Shown here: piece after piece, positions 25,628 to 34,593 of the stretch
Numbering within the stretch: the stretch's first letter is position 1
How the letters are laid out: each line of letters begins with the position of its first letter
Source: Vibrio echinoideorum
Lineage (GTDB): Bacteria; Pseudomonadota; Gammaproteobacteria; Enterobacterales; Vibrionaceae
Length of the DNA: 64,000 bases
Assembly: GCF_024347455.1 (NCBI RefSeq)
Contig: NZ_AP025484.1
Location: forward strand, 992,001 to 1,056,000
Direction of reading: 5' to 3'
Made by a program: the position numbers and the translations under genes
Notes under the pieces: model-generated
The model's database searches: none
What the model was told of the DNA's origin: nothing
Seen by the model: only the letters and a program-made list of their open reading frames with translations

Positions 25628-27250
25628 ATGAATAACGATATAAAAAAATATACGGTACTGGTTGCAGACGACTCTCGACTCGTTACAAGCAGTGTAACCA
25701 CAATTTTGCGCCAAATCGGTTTTGAATCCATATCTTATGCATACAAACCTTTCGATGTTATTCATCAATGCCGCCAGAACTCGTTTGACATTATAATCTG
25801 TGACTACAACTTCCAAACCCAATTGACGGGCTACCAACTGCTGGAAGAACTCAAACACGCTCGAATTTTAAAATCGACGACGGTTTTTATGTTCCTTACT
25901 GGTGAAAATGATTACAACGTCGTGCGATCTATCGTGGATTCAGACCCTGACGATTACCTGCTTAAACCCTTTAATAAACAGTTCTTTATTAAACGGATAT
26001 TTTCATCCTTAAATCGCAAAGTGGTCCTCTCGCCGATCTTTGAGAAGTTAACTGAACTCGATTTTGCTGGTGTTGTGCGTGAGTGCGACGAGCTTCAGCC
26101 ATTTCACCCTGAATACTCGAAACTTATCCGAAAGTACAAAGCCTCTGCCTTGCTAAAAAGTAAGCAGTTTAATAAAGCTCAAGAAGAGTATGAAAGCTTA
26201 CTCGAAGAAGATGACTTGGACTGGATTAAAACCGGCCTAGCGAGCACGCTCATTGAAACAGACCAAGTGGATGAAGCCAAAGAAATCCTCAGCTTAGTAA
26301 AATCCAGAAAGAACAACCCATACTTTCACGACGAAATGTCGAACATATACTCAATTGAAGAAGACCTGCCCAACGCGATAGATCATTTGAAACAGTCAGC
26401 GATGTTACTTGATGCGGGCGCACATCGTGAATTGGTGATTGCGAATCTATCTATCGCTGCTGGGGCTTATCAAGACTCTTTTACTTATATGAAAAGGTAT
26501 TACGAGAAGAACATTAATACCTTTCGTGGTGGGTTTTATACAAAGATTAACTACATGCGTACTTTTCTCTATAAACAAACACTTGGAGGTTCAATAAACC
26601 TCTTTGAAAGGCAACTTATTTCATACAATTCGATTCTCAATGATATCGGTAAAACGCCAGAGCTTATTCTTCAGGATAAACTTATCTCTGCGCACATTGG
26701 ATTGATCAAAGGTGACCTAAAAACGGCAACGCTAAGTATCAAACAAGCTCTCAATTATACCTCTGAGTTTCATTTTTATGATTTCTACCACCTTTGCTTC
26801 TTATTGGAACAATGCTCATTTTTAAGCGAAACACCGACATTCGTAGCAAGGTTGGAAGACAGCATTAATAAAGACCAACACCCGAGTATTATTCGGAGCC
26901 AAATTCATATGCTCAATGGCTTTAAAGAACGCTTGCAAACATCACAGCAACAGTTAAGTAATATCAGAAAAGAAATGATACTCATGAAATCATCGGACCG
27001 TCTAACAAAAGACAAACAGCTCGATTACTATCTCGATATTCATAATCTTTTGCCGCATTCGAAAAAGACATGTTTGGCAATTATCAAGCTTTCAGCCTTG
27101 CTCAGCACTCCCTATGAAGGTAAACACGATATTCGTATCAAAATAAACAAGTGCAACGACGTATTGGTTAACTTATATACTAAAGAAGAGTTGAGCAGTC
27201 TAAATTACAACCAAATACTGTATAAAGCACGAGGTCGCGCTACCTATTAG
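25628..27250 (+). CDS. Response regulator with long TPR-like C-terminal region
   Basis: The protein is 540 residues. Residues 1-125 form a receiver domain: acidic pocket ADDSR, phosphoacceptor in DIIICDYNF, switch threonine in FLTGEND and lysine in LLKPF. The remainder is an all-helical region with TPR-like pairs (KASALLKSKQFNKAQEEYES, AIDHLKQSAMLL) and no DNA-binding or catalytic motif. Output is therefore likely protein-protein interaction. Together with the upstream HPt gene it makes a compact phosphorelay output pair; partners are unknown. Confidence 0.8.
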   Translation: MNNDIKKYTVLVADDSRLVTSSVTTILRQIGFESISYAYKPFDVIHQCRQNSFDIIICDYNFQTQLTGYQLLEELKHARILKSTTVFMFLTGENDYNVVRSIVDSDPDDYLLKPFNKQFFIKRIFSSLNRKVVLSPIFEKLTELDFAGVVRECDELQPFHPEYSKLIRKYKASALLKSKQFNKAQEEYESLLEEDDLDWIKTGLASTLIETDQVDEAKEILSLVKSRKNNPYFHDEMSNIYSIEEDLPNAIDHLKQSAMLLDAGAHRELVIANLSIAAGAYQDSFTYMKRYYEKNINTFRGGFYTKINYMRTFLYKQTLGGSINLFERQLISYNSILNDIGKTPELILQDKLISAHIGLIKGDLKTATLSIKQALNYTSEFHFYDFYHLCFLLEQCSFLSETPTFVARLEDSINKDQHPSIIRSQIHMLNGFKERLQTSQQQLSNIRKEMILMKSSDRLTKDKQLDYYLDIHNLLPHSKKTCLAIIKLSALLSTPYEGKHDIRIKINKCNDVLVNLYTKEELSSLNYNQILYKARGRATY

Positions 27251-27422
27251 TCACGTTATCTTTAAGTAAGTAGTAACGCGCATCCTTTGTAAATACCAGA
27301 TTTTCAAAATGTTAAAATGTCATTTTCACCCTAACCTCTATATTTTTACATAGAATTATCGCTTATCACAATCTTAGAACTCTAAGAGACAGGACGTCAC
27401 ATAGCAATAACGTAGGTGACTT

Positions 27423-28016
27423 ATGACAAATCAGAACGTTCTAATCATAGATGAACAACCTCTTTACCGAGAAGCACTTGCCGAGTTGATCATGGACTCG
27501 CTAAATGTTGAAGATCTCTATAAAACTACCGATACCGACAAAGTACTGAAGCTAGTAAAAAACCAGAGCATTGATTTGATTGTTCTCGATGTGACGTTAA
27601 CAAACAACGATGGTATGAACCTTGCGAAGATAATCAAGGCGCACGGTTACGAAGGAAAGTTACTATTTGTCTCTTCTTTAGATAACTCAAGCTTGTCTGA
27701 GGTAGCTCTATCATTAGGTGCCAACGGGTTTCTTAGTAAAAACGAAAGCCATGAATCCATTCGCTTCGCCCTATCCAGCATTATGAAAGGTTATTCGTTG
27801 TTCAAATCAGATCAAAAGAACAGTGGCAAAAACACTAAGCTATCCAATAAAGAAGCGATCGTTTTCCAGTATCTGATTCAAGGATACTCGAACAAACTTA
27901 TCTCAGAAAAACTGTCTCTAAGTGCCAAGACTATCAGCACTTATAAAACGAGAATTCTAAGTAAGTACCGAGCCAACTCGATCGTTGAACTGGTTCAACT
28001 TAACGATACAATTTAG
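27423..28016 (+). CDS. LuxR/NarL-type response regulator
   Basis: This 197-residue protein has a receiver domain (phosphoacceptor in LIVLDVTL) and a C-terminal LuxR helix-turn-helix (LSNKEAIVFQYLIQGYSNKL, LSAKTISTYKTRI). The acidic pocket reads IIDEQP, one residue away from the usual DDHP. It is clearly paralogous to the regulator at 30545-31132, sharing the ISTYKxR recognition region and the SIVEL tail. The target genes are unknown. It is separated from the TPR regulator by 172 bp, so it probably has its own promoter. Confidence 0.87.
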   Translation: MTNQNVLIIDEQPLYREALAELIMDSLNVEDLYKTTDTDKVLKLVKNQSIDLIVLDVTLTNNDGMNLAKIIKAHGYEGKLLFVSSLDNSSLSEVALSLGANGFLSKNESHESIRFALSSIMKGYSLFKSDQKNSGKNTKLSNKEAIVFQYLIQGYSNKLISEKLSLSAKTISTYKTRILSKYRANSIVELVQLNDTI

Positions 28017-28069
28017 CCAATTAGTTTCTTAGATAATATTGATGCCTTACAACGCGATTAACGTGTTCA

Positions 28070-28098
28070 AGCTATTGAGCTATTGAGCTATTGAGCTA
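28070..28098. repeat. 8-bp tandem repeat
   Basis: AGCTATTG is repeated three full times plus AGCTA. The repeat overlaps the stop codon of the LysR-type gene, and each unit carries TAG on the minus strand. Confidence 0.85.
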
Positions 28099-28996
28099 AG
28101 TTTAAGTTCTTTTCAATCACGCTAATGAGTAGTTGATGAAGTGCGTTGTTACGGTGTGTCTGTTTAATATATGTCGCAATTTTTGGGCGTCCTGTCGAAT
28201 AGTAAGATTCCGGAATCTCAATAAATTTAAAACCATCTATCGATTGACCAAAATTCATCATCATAGTCGCACATCTACGTCGCTTTAATAATCTAAGCAA
28301 AAGGCCAATATCCCCGACAGTTACCTTAGATTCAATCTGATAACCTTTCTTCTCTAAGATCATTCGCACAACTTGCTTAGGTCCTTTCCAGCCTTTAAGT
28401 TCCAAAAAAATAAAAGGCAGTGAGAGTGCCGTTTCTAAAGAGTCTGCTTCCATATCATCAGGAACCACAATTCCTACTGGTAACGCCCCAACCGGTTGTT
28501 GGTAGATGCTCTTTGGGCAGTCTTCGTTAAAGTGATGCATATACACATCCACATTACCATCCGAGATACTTTCGATCGGCTTGTCGGTAGGGCTCACTAT
28601 ATTAATCGAAGTGTTCGGCAGTAATTCAAACAGATCATTCAAAATTACCTCGCCCAGAAAGTATTGTGCAACCTGCGGCATCGAGATGGTGATCGGTTTG
28701 TCATAAGTTAACGGGTCAAAGGCACTCGTCCCCATACAAGACTCAAGGCTGTCTAACCCAGCCTGAATGGCGGGAAGCTGCTCCTTCAGAAAGTCGGTGC
28801 TTTCAAAATGGTGTGCATGTCGGATAAACAACTCGTCACGAAGCTGGTCTCTTAAGCGAGCAAGGTACTTACTGATAGAAGCTTCGCTCTTGCCAAGAAT
28901 CTTAGCCACAGGCTTAAGTTGTTGGTGTTTATCCAACAACACCAAGATACGTAGAAGATTTAGATCTAAATCTTTATTCACGGCAATACCCTTCAT
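28088..28996 (-). CDS. LysR-type transcriptional regulator
   Basis: This 302-residue protein has an N-terminal winged helix-turn-helix (LNLLRILVLLDKHQQLKPVAKILGKS... in two parts, followed by the LRDELFIRH strand) and a C-terminal periplasmic-binding-like effector domain. It is of the LeuO/NodD-like group by its DLDLNLL start. An in-frame GTG at 28981, giving MNKDLDLNLL, has AAGGG about 7 nt before it and may be the true start. No divergent target gene lies next to it; the GGDEF gene upstream is on the same strand. Confidence 0.83.
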   Translation of the reverse strand: MKGIAVNKDLDLNLLRILVLLDKHQQLKPVAKILGKSEASISKYLARLRDQLRDELFIRHAHHFESTDFLKEQLPAIQAGLDSLESCMGTSAFDPLTYDKPITISMPQVAQYFLGEVILNDLFELLPNTSINIVSPTDKPIESISDGNVDVYMHHFNEDCPKSIYQQPVGALPVGIVVPDDMEADSLETALSLPFIFLELKGWKGPKQVVRMILEKKGYQIESKVTVGDIGLLLRLLKRRRCATMMMNFGQSIDGFKFIEIPESYYSTGRPKIATYIKQTHRNNALHQLLISVIEKNLNLAQ

Positions 28997-29162
28997 CGTA
29001 ATATCATAAGCTTAACTAACATGTACACGTTAGTATTTAAGTCTAGTCAATACAAGGAAGTGAATCATTGCTGACGTTATCCTTTCCACTAGCAATAATA
29101 AATGACTTCCATCTCACATAACGAAGCGTTAAATCGATAGATTAGATGAAATAGATTCTCGA

Positions 29163-30548
29163 TTAGCGCTGCGCCTTTTGCTCATAAAGCTTTTCATCAG
29201 CCTTATGGAGTACACTTTCCAGAGACTCACTCGCTCCTTTAAATGCGACCCCAACACTCACCGAAACATCAAAACCCAATGAAGCAACTTTAGATTCTGT
29301 CACTTGTGCTTTTAAAATCTCCGATGCTTTCTTAGCATTTTCAAAACTGCAGTTCGGCATGATGACGATAAACTCATCGCCGCCAACTCTTACCAAGAAA
29401 TCATCACGGCGGAAAACGTCTTTCATTGAATGAGCGATATGTTGAATCACCTCGTCACCCCAGTTGTGACCAAGGTTATCGTTGATCTTCTTGATTTGGT
29501 CACCATCAATGGCGATAACCGAACAAGCTTTGCCTAGTACTGCTTGATTGAATGACGGCTCGTTATAAATTCGACGATTATACAACCCTGTCAGTTCGTC
29601 TTTTAACGCCGTGTGTTTTGCATCCACCAATTCGTCTTTAGTAATCTTAGCTTTGCTTACATAGAACAGATAATTAAGGCTCGCCAAAAATAATATGACA
29701 AACACCCAACAGTAATCAATAAACAACTTTGAATACGGATAACGATACGTATAGGTTGTTTCGTTATCCGCAACCACCGTTTTAGAGTGATTAAAATTGA
29801 GATAGGGATAACCAGGGTATGTCACAATTAAATTATTAATATCATTTACTTTTTCATAGCTAATCTCTAAACCATTGGTTAGATAGTCTCCAATATTAAC
29901 GTTCGATACATAGTCCCCAATGATTTCCCCTCTTTCATATACAGGAGCGACAATCGAAATGACTTCTTCATTAGTTCTAACATCGGTATGAGGAGGCGAT
30001 ATAATCACTCTATCTGCTAATTGATGTTCTTTGACCTTTGTGGAGCACAACTCTTCACCACTACAAATATCTGACGATAGAAAGTTTTCTATAGGTGTTA
30101 GTTTCTCTAACTTATCCGGGAAAATGTACTTGAGTCCAGAATATGAACGATAGAAGTAAACAAAATTATTACTGTCATCTCCTAGGCTTCTGTAGTATGA
30201 GATTTTATGCATAATATTTCTAACTATAACTTCAGAACGATTGAGTTCAGGGTCACTCAATGTAAAAATACTATTACTAAAGTTGGTCTCATCAACACTA
30301 ACCACGTCATAGAGTCCCTTACCTGATGTGTGGTAAATTTGAGATTCAGTGAACAAGCTAAACAGGATTATATTTTCTTTGTGTTTATCTAACTTCAATG
30401 TGCTCAAGTCGAACATTTTGATATCATTGTTAATCGTAGAAGCACCAAAAGTCACTATTAGCAATAGAAAGAGCGATGATGAAAAAATTAATGAAATCGT
30501 CGCCATTTTAAATTTTGGCATCAACTTGATGATTCGTTTGGTCGTCAT
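29163..30548 (-). CDS. Membrane-bound diguanylate cyclase (GGDEF)
   Basis: A 461-residue protein with one membrane helix near 12-38, a periplasmic sensor region of about 230 residues, a second helix near 270-290, and a C-terminal GGDEF domain. The active-site loop is RVGGDEFIV, with GLYNRR and DGDQIKKIND upstream, so cyclase activity (two GTP to c-di-GMP) is expected. It is the last gene of the leftward phosphorelay set, and its ATG overlaps the stop of the LuxR-type regulator, indicating translational coupling. The ligand of the periplasmic domain is unknown. Confidence 0.9.
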   Translation of the reverse strand: MTTKRIIKLMPKFKMATISLIFSSSLFLLLIVTFGASTINNDIKMFDLSTLKLDKHKENIILFSLFTESQIYHTSGKGLYDVVSVDETNFSNSIFTLSDPELNRSEVIVRNIMHKISYYRSLGDDSNNFVYFYRSYSGLKYIFPDKLEKLTPIENFLSSDICSGEELCSTKVKEHQLADRVIISPPHTDVRTNEEVISIVAPVYERGEIIGDYVSNVNIGDYLTNGLEISYEKVNDINNLIVTYPGYPYLNFNHSKTVVADNETTYTYRYPYSKLFIDYCWVFVILFLASLNYLFYVSKAKITKDELVDAKHTALKDELTGLYNRRIYNEPSFNQAVLGKACSVIAIDGDQIKKINDNLGHNWGDEVIQHIAHSMKDVFRRDDFLVRVGGDEFIVIMPNCSFENAKKASEILKAQVTESKVASLGFDVSVSVGVAFKGASESLESVLHKADEKLYEQKAQR

Positions 30549-31132
30549 AATTCAATCACTCTCGACAACTCGACAATACTGTCAACGCTGTACTTGATAA
30601 GCATCCTTCTTTTATAAGTACTGATTGTTTTCTCACTGATAGAGAGAAACTCGGCTGCATCTTTGTTAGTCATCCCCTTCAACAATAACTTTGCAACCGT
30701 CGCTTCACGAGCAGAGAGCTTAAGAGCTAATTTGGCCTTCTGTGGGTCATTAACCTCTTTAAAAAACGAGTAACCTTTTGCAATAGCTTCAATCGCGTCT
30801 TTGAGCACGCTGTAATGCTCAGACTTGCACACAAAACCATGAGCCCCTACTTTGAACGCCATTTCACTGTAGTAAGCACTGGTTTCGGCAGAATAGAACA
30901 CCACCCTCCCTTTGAAACCATGCGATCTAATACGGCGATAAAAATCGAAGCCATCGCAATCATTTAGATTCACATCAAGGATCAGTAAGTCGATGTTTGA
31001 TTTACGAACAAAATCATTGGCAGTTTTCAAATCTGAAGCCACGTTGACTTGAGCAATGTGGGGGGAAGATTCAACAAGTGATTTGATCGCAACACAAACC
31101 AGAGGGTGATCATCAAAGATTAAACAGTTCAT
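30545..31132 (-). CDS. LuxR-type response regulator (RocA/SadR-like position)
   Basis: This 195-residue protein has a receiver domain (pocket IFDDHP, phosphoacceptor LLILDVNL) and a LuxR HTH (LSAREATVAKLLLKGMTNKD, EKTISTYKRR). It overlaps the EAL gene by 20 bp and the GGDEF gene by 4 bp. The order hybrid kinase, REC-EAL, LuxR-type regulator resembles the Pseudomonas RocS-RocR-RocA system, where the pair antagonistically controls fimbriae. That equivalence is an inference from order and domain content. Confidence 0.88.
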   Translation of the reverse strand: MNCLIFDDHPLVCVAIKSLVESSPHIAQVNVASDLKTANDFVRKSNIDLLILDVNLNDCDGFDFYRRIRSHGFKGRVVFYSAETSAYYSEMAFKVGAHGFVCKSEHYSVLKDAIEAIAKGYSFFKEVNDPQKAKLALKLSAREATVAKLLLKGMTNKDAAEFLSISEKTISTYKRRMLIKYSVDSIVELSRVIEL

Positions 31133-32294
31133 TAATATCTATATCTATATTTTTGACAAGTTCTAACGGCAATGGCTTTGACACGAAATATCCCTGACAC
31201 ACTTCCACACCGTATTCCTTTAGCAAAGACCAAGTTTCGTGGTCTTCCACCCCTTCAGCGACAAGCTTAATGCCAAGGTTTTTCGCTAAGCCACATATTG
31301 ATAAAACGATATTCTTCTTTTTTTGATCCCCTTTAATTTCAAAAACAAACGAACGGTCAATTTTCATTTCGTTGAACGGCAGTTGAGCCAATTTTTCCAA
31401 GGTCGAATTACCCGTCCCAAAATCATCAATCGATACAGTCACGTCATTCACCCTCAGCTTAGTGAGGTTCTTGTACAAAGAGACACTGTTACGGTAGGTG
31501 TCACGCTCGGTGATCTCGATAATGAATGCCGAAGGGCTCACCTCTCGCTCTAGGCATCGAGCAATAAAGGTTTGAGCAAAGTCGCTGTCTTCTAAATTGA
31601 ACTGATCAACATTAATGGCGATTTTCTTGTCCAGATTTCGAATTTTAATGTCATCTAGCGCGTTGTCTAAAACGGTATCAAACAGCTCTGCTGACAACTT
31701 ACATCGAGTCACAATAGGCAAGAACACGTCTGGGGTTAGCACACCGTATTCAGGGTGCACCCATCGCGCCAGCGCTTCATAACCCGACAAATGCTCCGTA
31801 ACAAAGTCAACTTTAGGCTGGTAGTAGTTCTGTATTTGCCCTGTTGCTAATGCAACCAGAAACTCTTCGTCAGTTACCTCAATCTTCTTCCTCGCAGGAA
31901 AAGCTGTGGTGGCTGACTTGAGTCTCATCGCTAGCACATCTTCAATCGACTTTTGGGTATATGGCTTTTCAATGATGTCTAACACATCAAATGGAAAGCC
32001 TTCGCACATGGCACGAATAGCTGAAATCACTGTCAGTTCCACGGAGCTAATCAAGACAACATTGCCTTGGTAATTTACTTCGTCCAACATAAACATCATG
32101 TCTATTCCGTCATGAACTGGCATTTGAATATCACAAAAGATGATATCGTAATTTGTAGTAGTGACACTTTCACAAGCCTCTAACGCGTTATCAAAAACGG
32201 TGACCTTGCAGCCTAACTTAGTTAACAGCTGTTTTAGCAACACGAGATGAATCGGGTGATCGTCAACAATCATGATTGTAAGGTTAGTGTTCAT
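31113..32294 (-). CDS. REC-EAL c-di-GMP phosphodiesterase response regulator (RocR-like)
   Basis: The protein is 393 residues. Receiver domain first (MIVDDHP, phosphoacceptor IIFCDIQMP, LVLISS, IEKPYT), then an EAL domain with YEALARWVHP, catalytic/metal residues in ITERD and SIDDFGTGNS, and EGVED. All key EAL residues seem present, so it should hydrolyse c-di-GMP. It overlaps the upstream kinase remnant by 11 bp. RocR-type regulators tune the partner LuxR-type regulator by competing for phosphate and lowering c-di-GMP. Confidence 0.9.
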   Translation of the reverse strand: MNTNLTIMIVDDHPIHLVLLKQLLTKLGCKVTVFDNALEACESVTTTNYDIIFCDIQMPVHDGIDMMFMLDEVNYQGNVVLISSVELTVISAIRAMCEGFPFDVLDIIEKPYTQKSIEDVLAMRLKSATTAFPARKKIEVTDEEFLVALATGQIQNYYQPKVDFVTEHLSGYEALARWVHPEYGVLTPDVFLPIVTRCKLSAELFDTVLDNALDDIKIRNLDKKIAINVDQFNLEDSDFAQTFIARCLEREVSPSAFIIEITERDTYRNSVSLYKNLTKLRVNDVTVSIDDFGTGNSTLEKLAQLPFNEMKIDRSFVFEIKGDQKKKNIVLSICGLAKNLGIKLVAEGVEDHETWSLLKEYGVEVCQGYFVSKPLPLELVKNIDIDINELFNL

Positions 32295-32757
32295 TGGCTT
32301 TTAACCACGTTTTTGTAAATTCAATTTCCGACACAATGGCCCCGACCAGTTTCTCTAACTTTTCTTTATTTGCTTTTGGCTTACAACATTCAATGTCTTG
32401 ACACAGGGCGGAAATTTCACTTGCACCGACTGCGTTTAACGCCCCTTTTATTCGATGGATCGTTCGGTTTATGGTTGGCGAATTGAAATCGATATTCTCG
32501 ACATCTTGACTCATAGTATCGATAAATACGTTGGCCACTGCGATTGCGTCATTTTTGTCAAATCGAGTTAGCCAAGTGGGAACTAGAACAGAAGGCCTAG
32601 CATGTTTCCCCAAGATGGCTAACAGCTTAGACACGCTGAATGGCTTATAAAGAATATCATCAATCGCAATATGCTTGGTTTTCTCACGAGCGACTCGAGA
32701 ATCTTCCGCAGTAATACCTATAACAACAATGTCCTTAAAATTCACACTGGTTTTTAT
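32284..32757 (-). pseudogene. Hybrid sensor kinase, 3' remnant (end of REC plus HPt)
   Basis: The open frame encodes the second half of a receiver domain (VVIGITAEDSRVAREKTK... with lysine in LYKPFS), then an HPt domain with TIHRIKGALNAVGA. The sensor, kinase core and first half of the receiver are missing. The frame ends exactly at 32757, where an IS3-family inverted-repeat end begins (32758). A GTG at 32745 could start a 153-residue REC-HPt piece. It may still feed phosphate to the two downstream regulators if another kinase phosphorylates the HPt, but signal input from this locus is lost. Confidence 0.85.
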
Positions 32758-32855
32758 TGATCCGCACCAGAAGTTTTAGACACTGAGTTAAGTGAGAATA
32801 ATCACTAATGAGGTGAACCATTACAAGCAAGAAAAAACGTTTATCAACTCTCCTG
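32758..32855 (+). mobile_element. Solo end of an IS3-family element
   Basis: From TGATCCGCACCAG at 32758 the sequence matches, with scattered changes, the orfA-proximal end of the complete IS at 38629-39871 in inverted orientation. It includes the inverted repeat, the leader and degenerate start of orfA, fading after about 95 bp. The rest of that element is absent. Confidence 0.8.
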
Positions 32856-33511
32856 AATTTGAGTTATCTAGTCATGGTAATATTTTGCTCACACATACTA
32901 AAAAAATTTTGGCACTATACCGAAGATTAGATGAAAACTTAAACAAAGCTGAACAGTCATCAAGTGTTTCTATTGCAATTGAAGACTCGATTTCAAACAA
33001 CATAGTAAATCCAATAATAAATCAATTATCAGCTATGGGCATAGTAGACTTCTCAATAAGTAAATTTAGCACAAATTCACCCCCTCAATTAGGTAGCTTT
33101 GACCTTATTTTTAGTTCAAATTTTATACCAGAAGAACAGGGGCGAACTTATCAACTCAGAATTATTAACTATGTGATAGCTTATAATAAGGAATATAGTT
33201 GCCAATATCGATTTAACCGCGTGGTATACTTTGACCAACTGTCCAAGTTACGCGCTAAATCTATATTAAAAAGCCATAATTTCGACACTAGTCATGTAAA
33301 AAGTTGGATTTCTACTAATTCTTCAAAGTACTATCAATCAGAACTACTCGACGATGAAACAATATGTATATTTCCTGAGTTTACATTACTGTGTGATAGG
33401 TTTAAAAAAACAACTATCGAATTTCAGATTAAAATGTACGCATGGTGTAGAAATCAACTATCTTCAGATCTTAAAGATTATGAATTTATAGATAAAATAA
33501 AAAATTTGTAA
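32792..33511 (+). CDS. Hypothetical protein, 5' end within IS remnant
   Basis: A 239-residue open frame that I do not recognise. It is AT-rich and lacks signal peptide or membrane segments. The first 20 or so residues are encoded by the IS3 end, starting with GTG. The next in-frame Met is near residue 82. So the present 5' end is either a chimera created by the insertion, or the real start lies further in. The central part (FDLIFSSNFIPEE, YQLRIINYVIAYNKE) looks like an alpha/beta domain, and the C-terminal part is helical. It may be the remainder of an acquired gene. Confidence 0.4.
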   Translation: MRIITNEVNHYKQEKTFINSPEFELSSHGNILLTHTKKILALYRRLDENLNKAEQSSSVSIAIEDSISNNIVNPIINQLSAMGIVDFSISKFSTNSPPQLGSFDLIFSSNFIPEEQGRTYQLRIINYVIAYNKEYSCQYRFNRVVYFDQLSKLRAKSILKSHNFDTSHVKSWISTNSSKYYQSELLDDETICIFPEFTLLCDRFKKTTIEFQIKMYAWCRNQLSSDLKDYEFIDKIKNL

Positions 33512-33563
33512 TATAAAATGTCCGCCTTTTTAGGTGGCAACTTTGTTATACCCCTATAAATCT

Positions 33564-34450
33564 CTTTGTTGCGTAATTAAATTTAGAGATAGAGCTACCC
33601 CCTTTCGTGTATTCCTTAATCAATACGACAAGTTTCAGGCATACCTAACCCAGTAAGCTTGTTCAACGCTTTTATCATTGCGTAAGTTTCATCCACCTGG
33701 GCATTGTAATTTCTTAAGCTTATTTTCCCTCCTAGCAACTGTTTAACTCGATACATCGCTATTTCTGACAATGAACGTTTGTGGTATCCATACCGCTCTT
33801 TCCAATACTTATTTGAGCCGTATAACTTCTGGCAACCCACGACGAGATTTCGAGGGTGACCACGCTCCCAGAAGGCTGCCCCTTCTCTTGGGGGAATAAG
33901 CACAATGGCTCCCTTAATCTTAATAGTAACGTGACGCGCTCTCTTGTCGTAAGCGCCACCACCAGACACCTCAAGGATACTTCGGCGTGTTTGTTTCAGT
34001 AAGTTCGGGAGTACTTCTCCATCTGTAACCGTTGATAAACTTAGCTCGGCAGCAATGATCTCATGAGTGCTTGCATTGACTGTAATATGAAGCTTTCGCC
34101 AGACTCTACGCTTGCCATCCGCCCCGTGTTTTTTGACTTTCCATTCACCTTCGCCATAAATCTTAAAGCCAGTCGCATCAATGGCTAGGTGTTGTATCGC
34201 TCCTCTCGTTTCACCATGAGTGCTATCGTGACAGCTAAATCACTGAACCGACGTGGGCTACCGCGCTTATTCTGTTTGCTTTGTGCCCACCCGCTTATTC
34301 CCTCTTCATTAATCCAAAAGGTCAGAGAGCCACGGTTAATAAGTAATTGGTTGTTTTGTAACGGGGTTTAGGCATAGAGCTACGAGAGGTAGTGAACGTA
34401 GCTGATCAGATCGTAGGTTCTTGATTTAGTTCCATTGAATTACGCAACAC
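33564..34450 (-). mobile_element. Defective IS5-family element
   Basis: The element is bounded by inverted TTGTTGCGTAATT-type ends (33564 side and 34450 side). At under 0.9 kb it is shorter than full-size relatives, and its single transposase gene on the minus strand is internally deleted and frameshifted. Confidence 0.82.
33616..34375 (-). pseudogene. IS5-family transposase, deleted and frameshifted
   Basis: The gene begins MPKPRYKTTNY at 34375 and shifts frame within the first 20 codons (next segment LINRGSLTFWINEE). It shifts again near 34200, where a central piece is missing and the frame continues as IQHLAIDATGFKIYGEGEWK. From there the frame is open to the end (VDETYAMIKALNKLTGLG). The DDE catalytic set is therefore split over frames. 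The last 117 residues (33616-33969) form the largest open part. It should not produce active transposase. Confidence 0.85.
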
Positions 34451-34593
34451 ATTCGAAATTATGTAACAGTCCAATTCAATATAAAAGTCATCAAATAGTT
34501 TATTCATTATTTATTCACAACGCTTAGTTTATTATCGCCACCATCTTTTCTGGTCGTAAAAAATCATATCGATCTCTTTTCACAGGCAGTTAT

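Noticed and set aside
28070..28098. CRISPR-like array
   Set aside because: Units are 8 bp without spacers; simple tandem repeat. No CRISPR or cas genes were seen anywhere in the window.
34189..34371. 60-codon plus-strand frame
   Set aside because: Antisense shadow of the broken IS5-type transposase.
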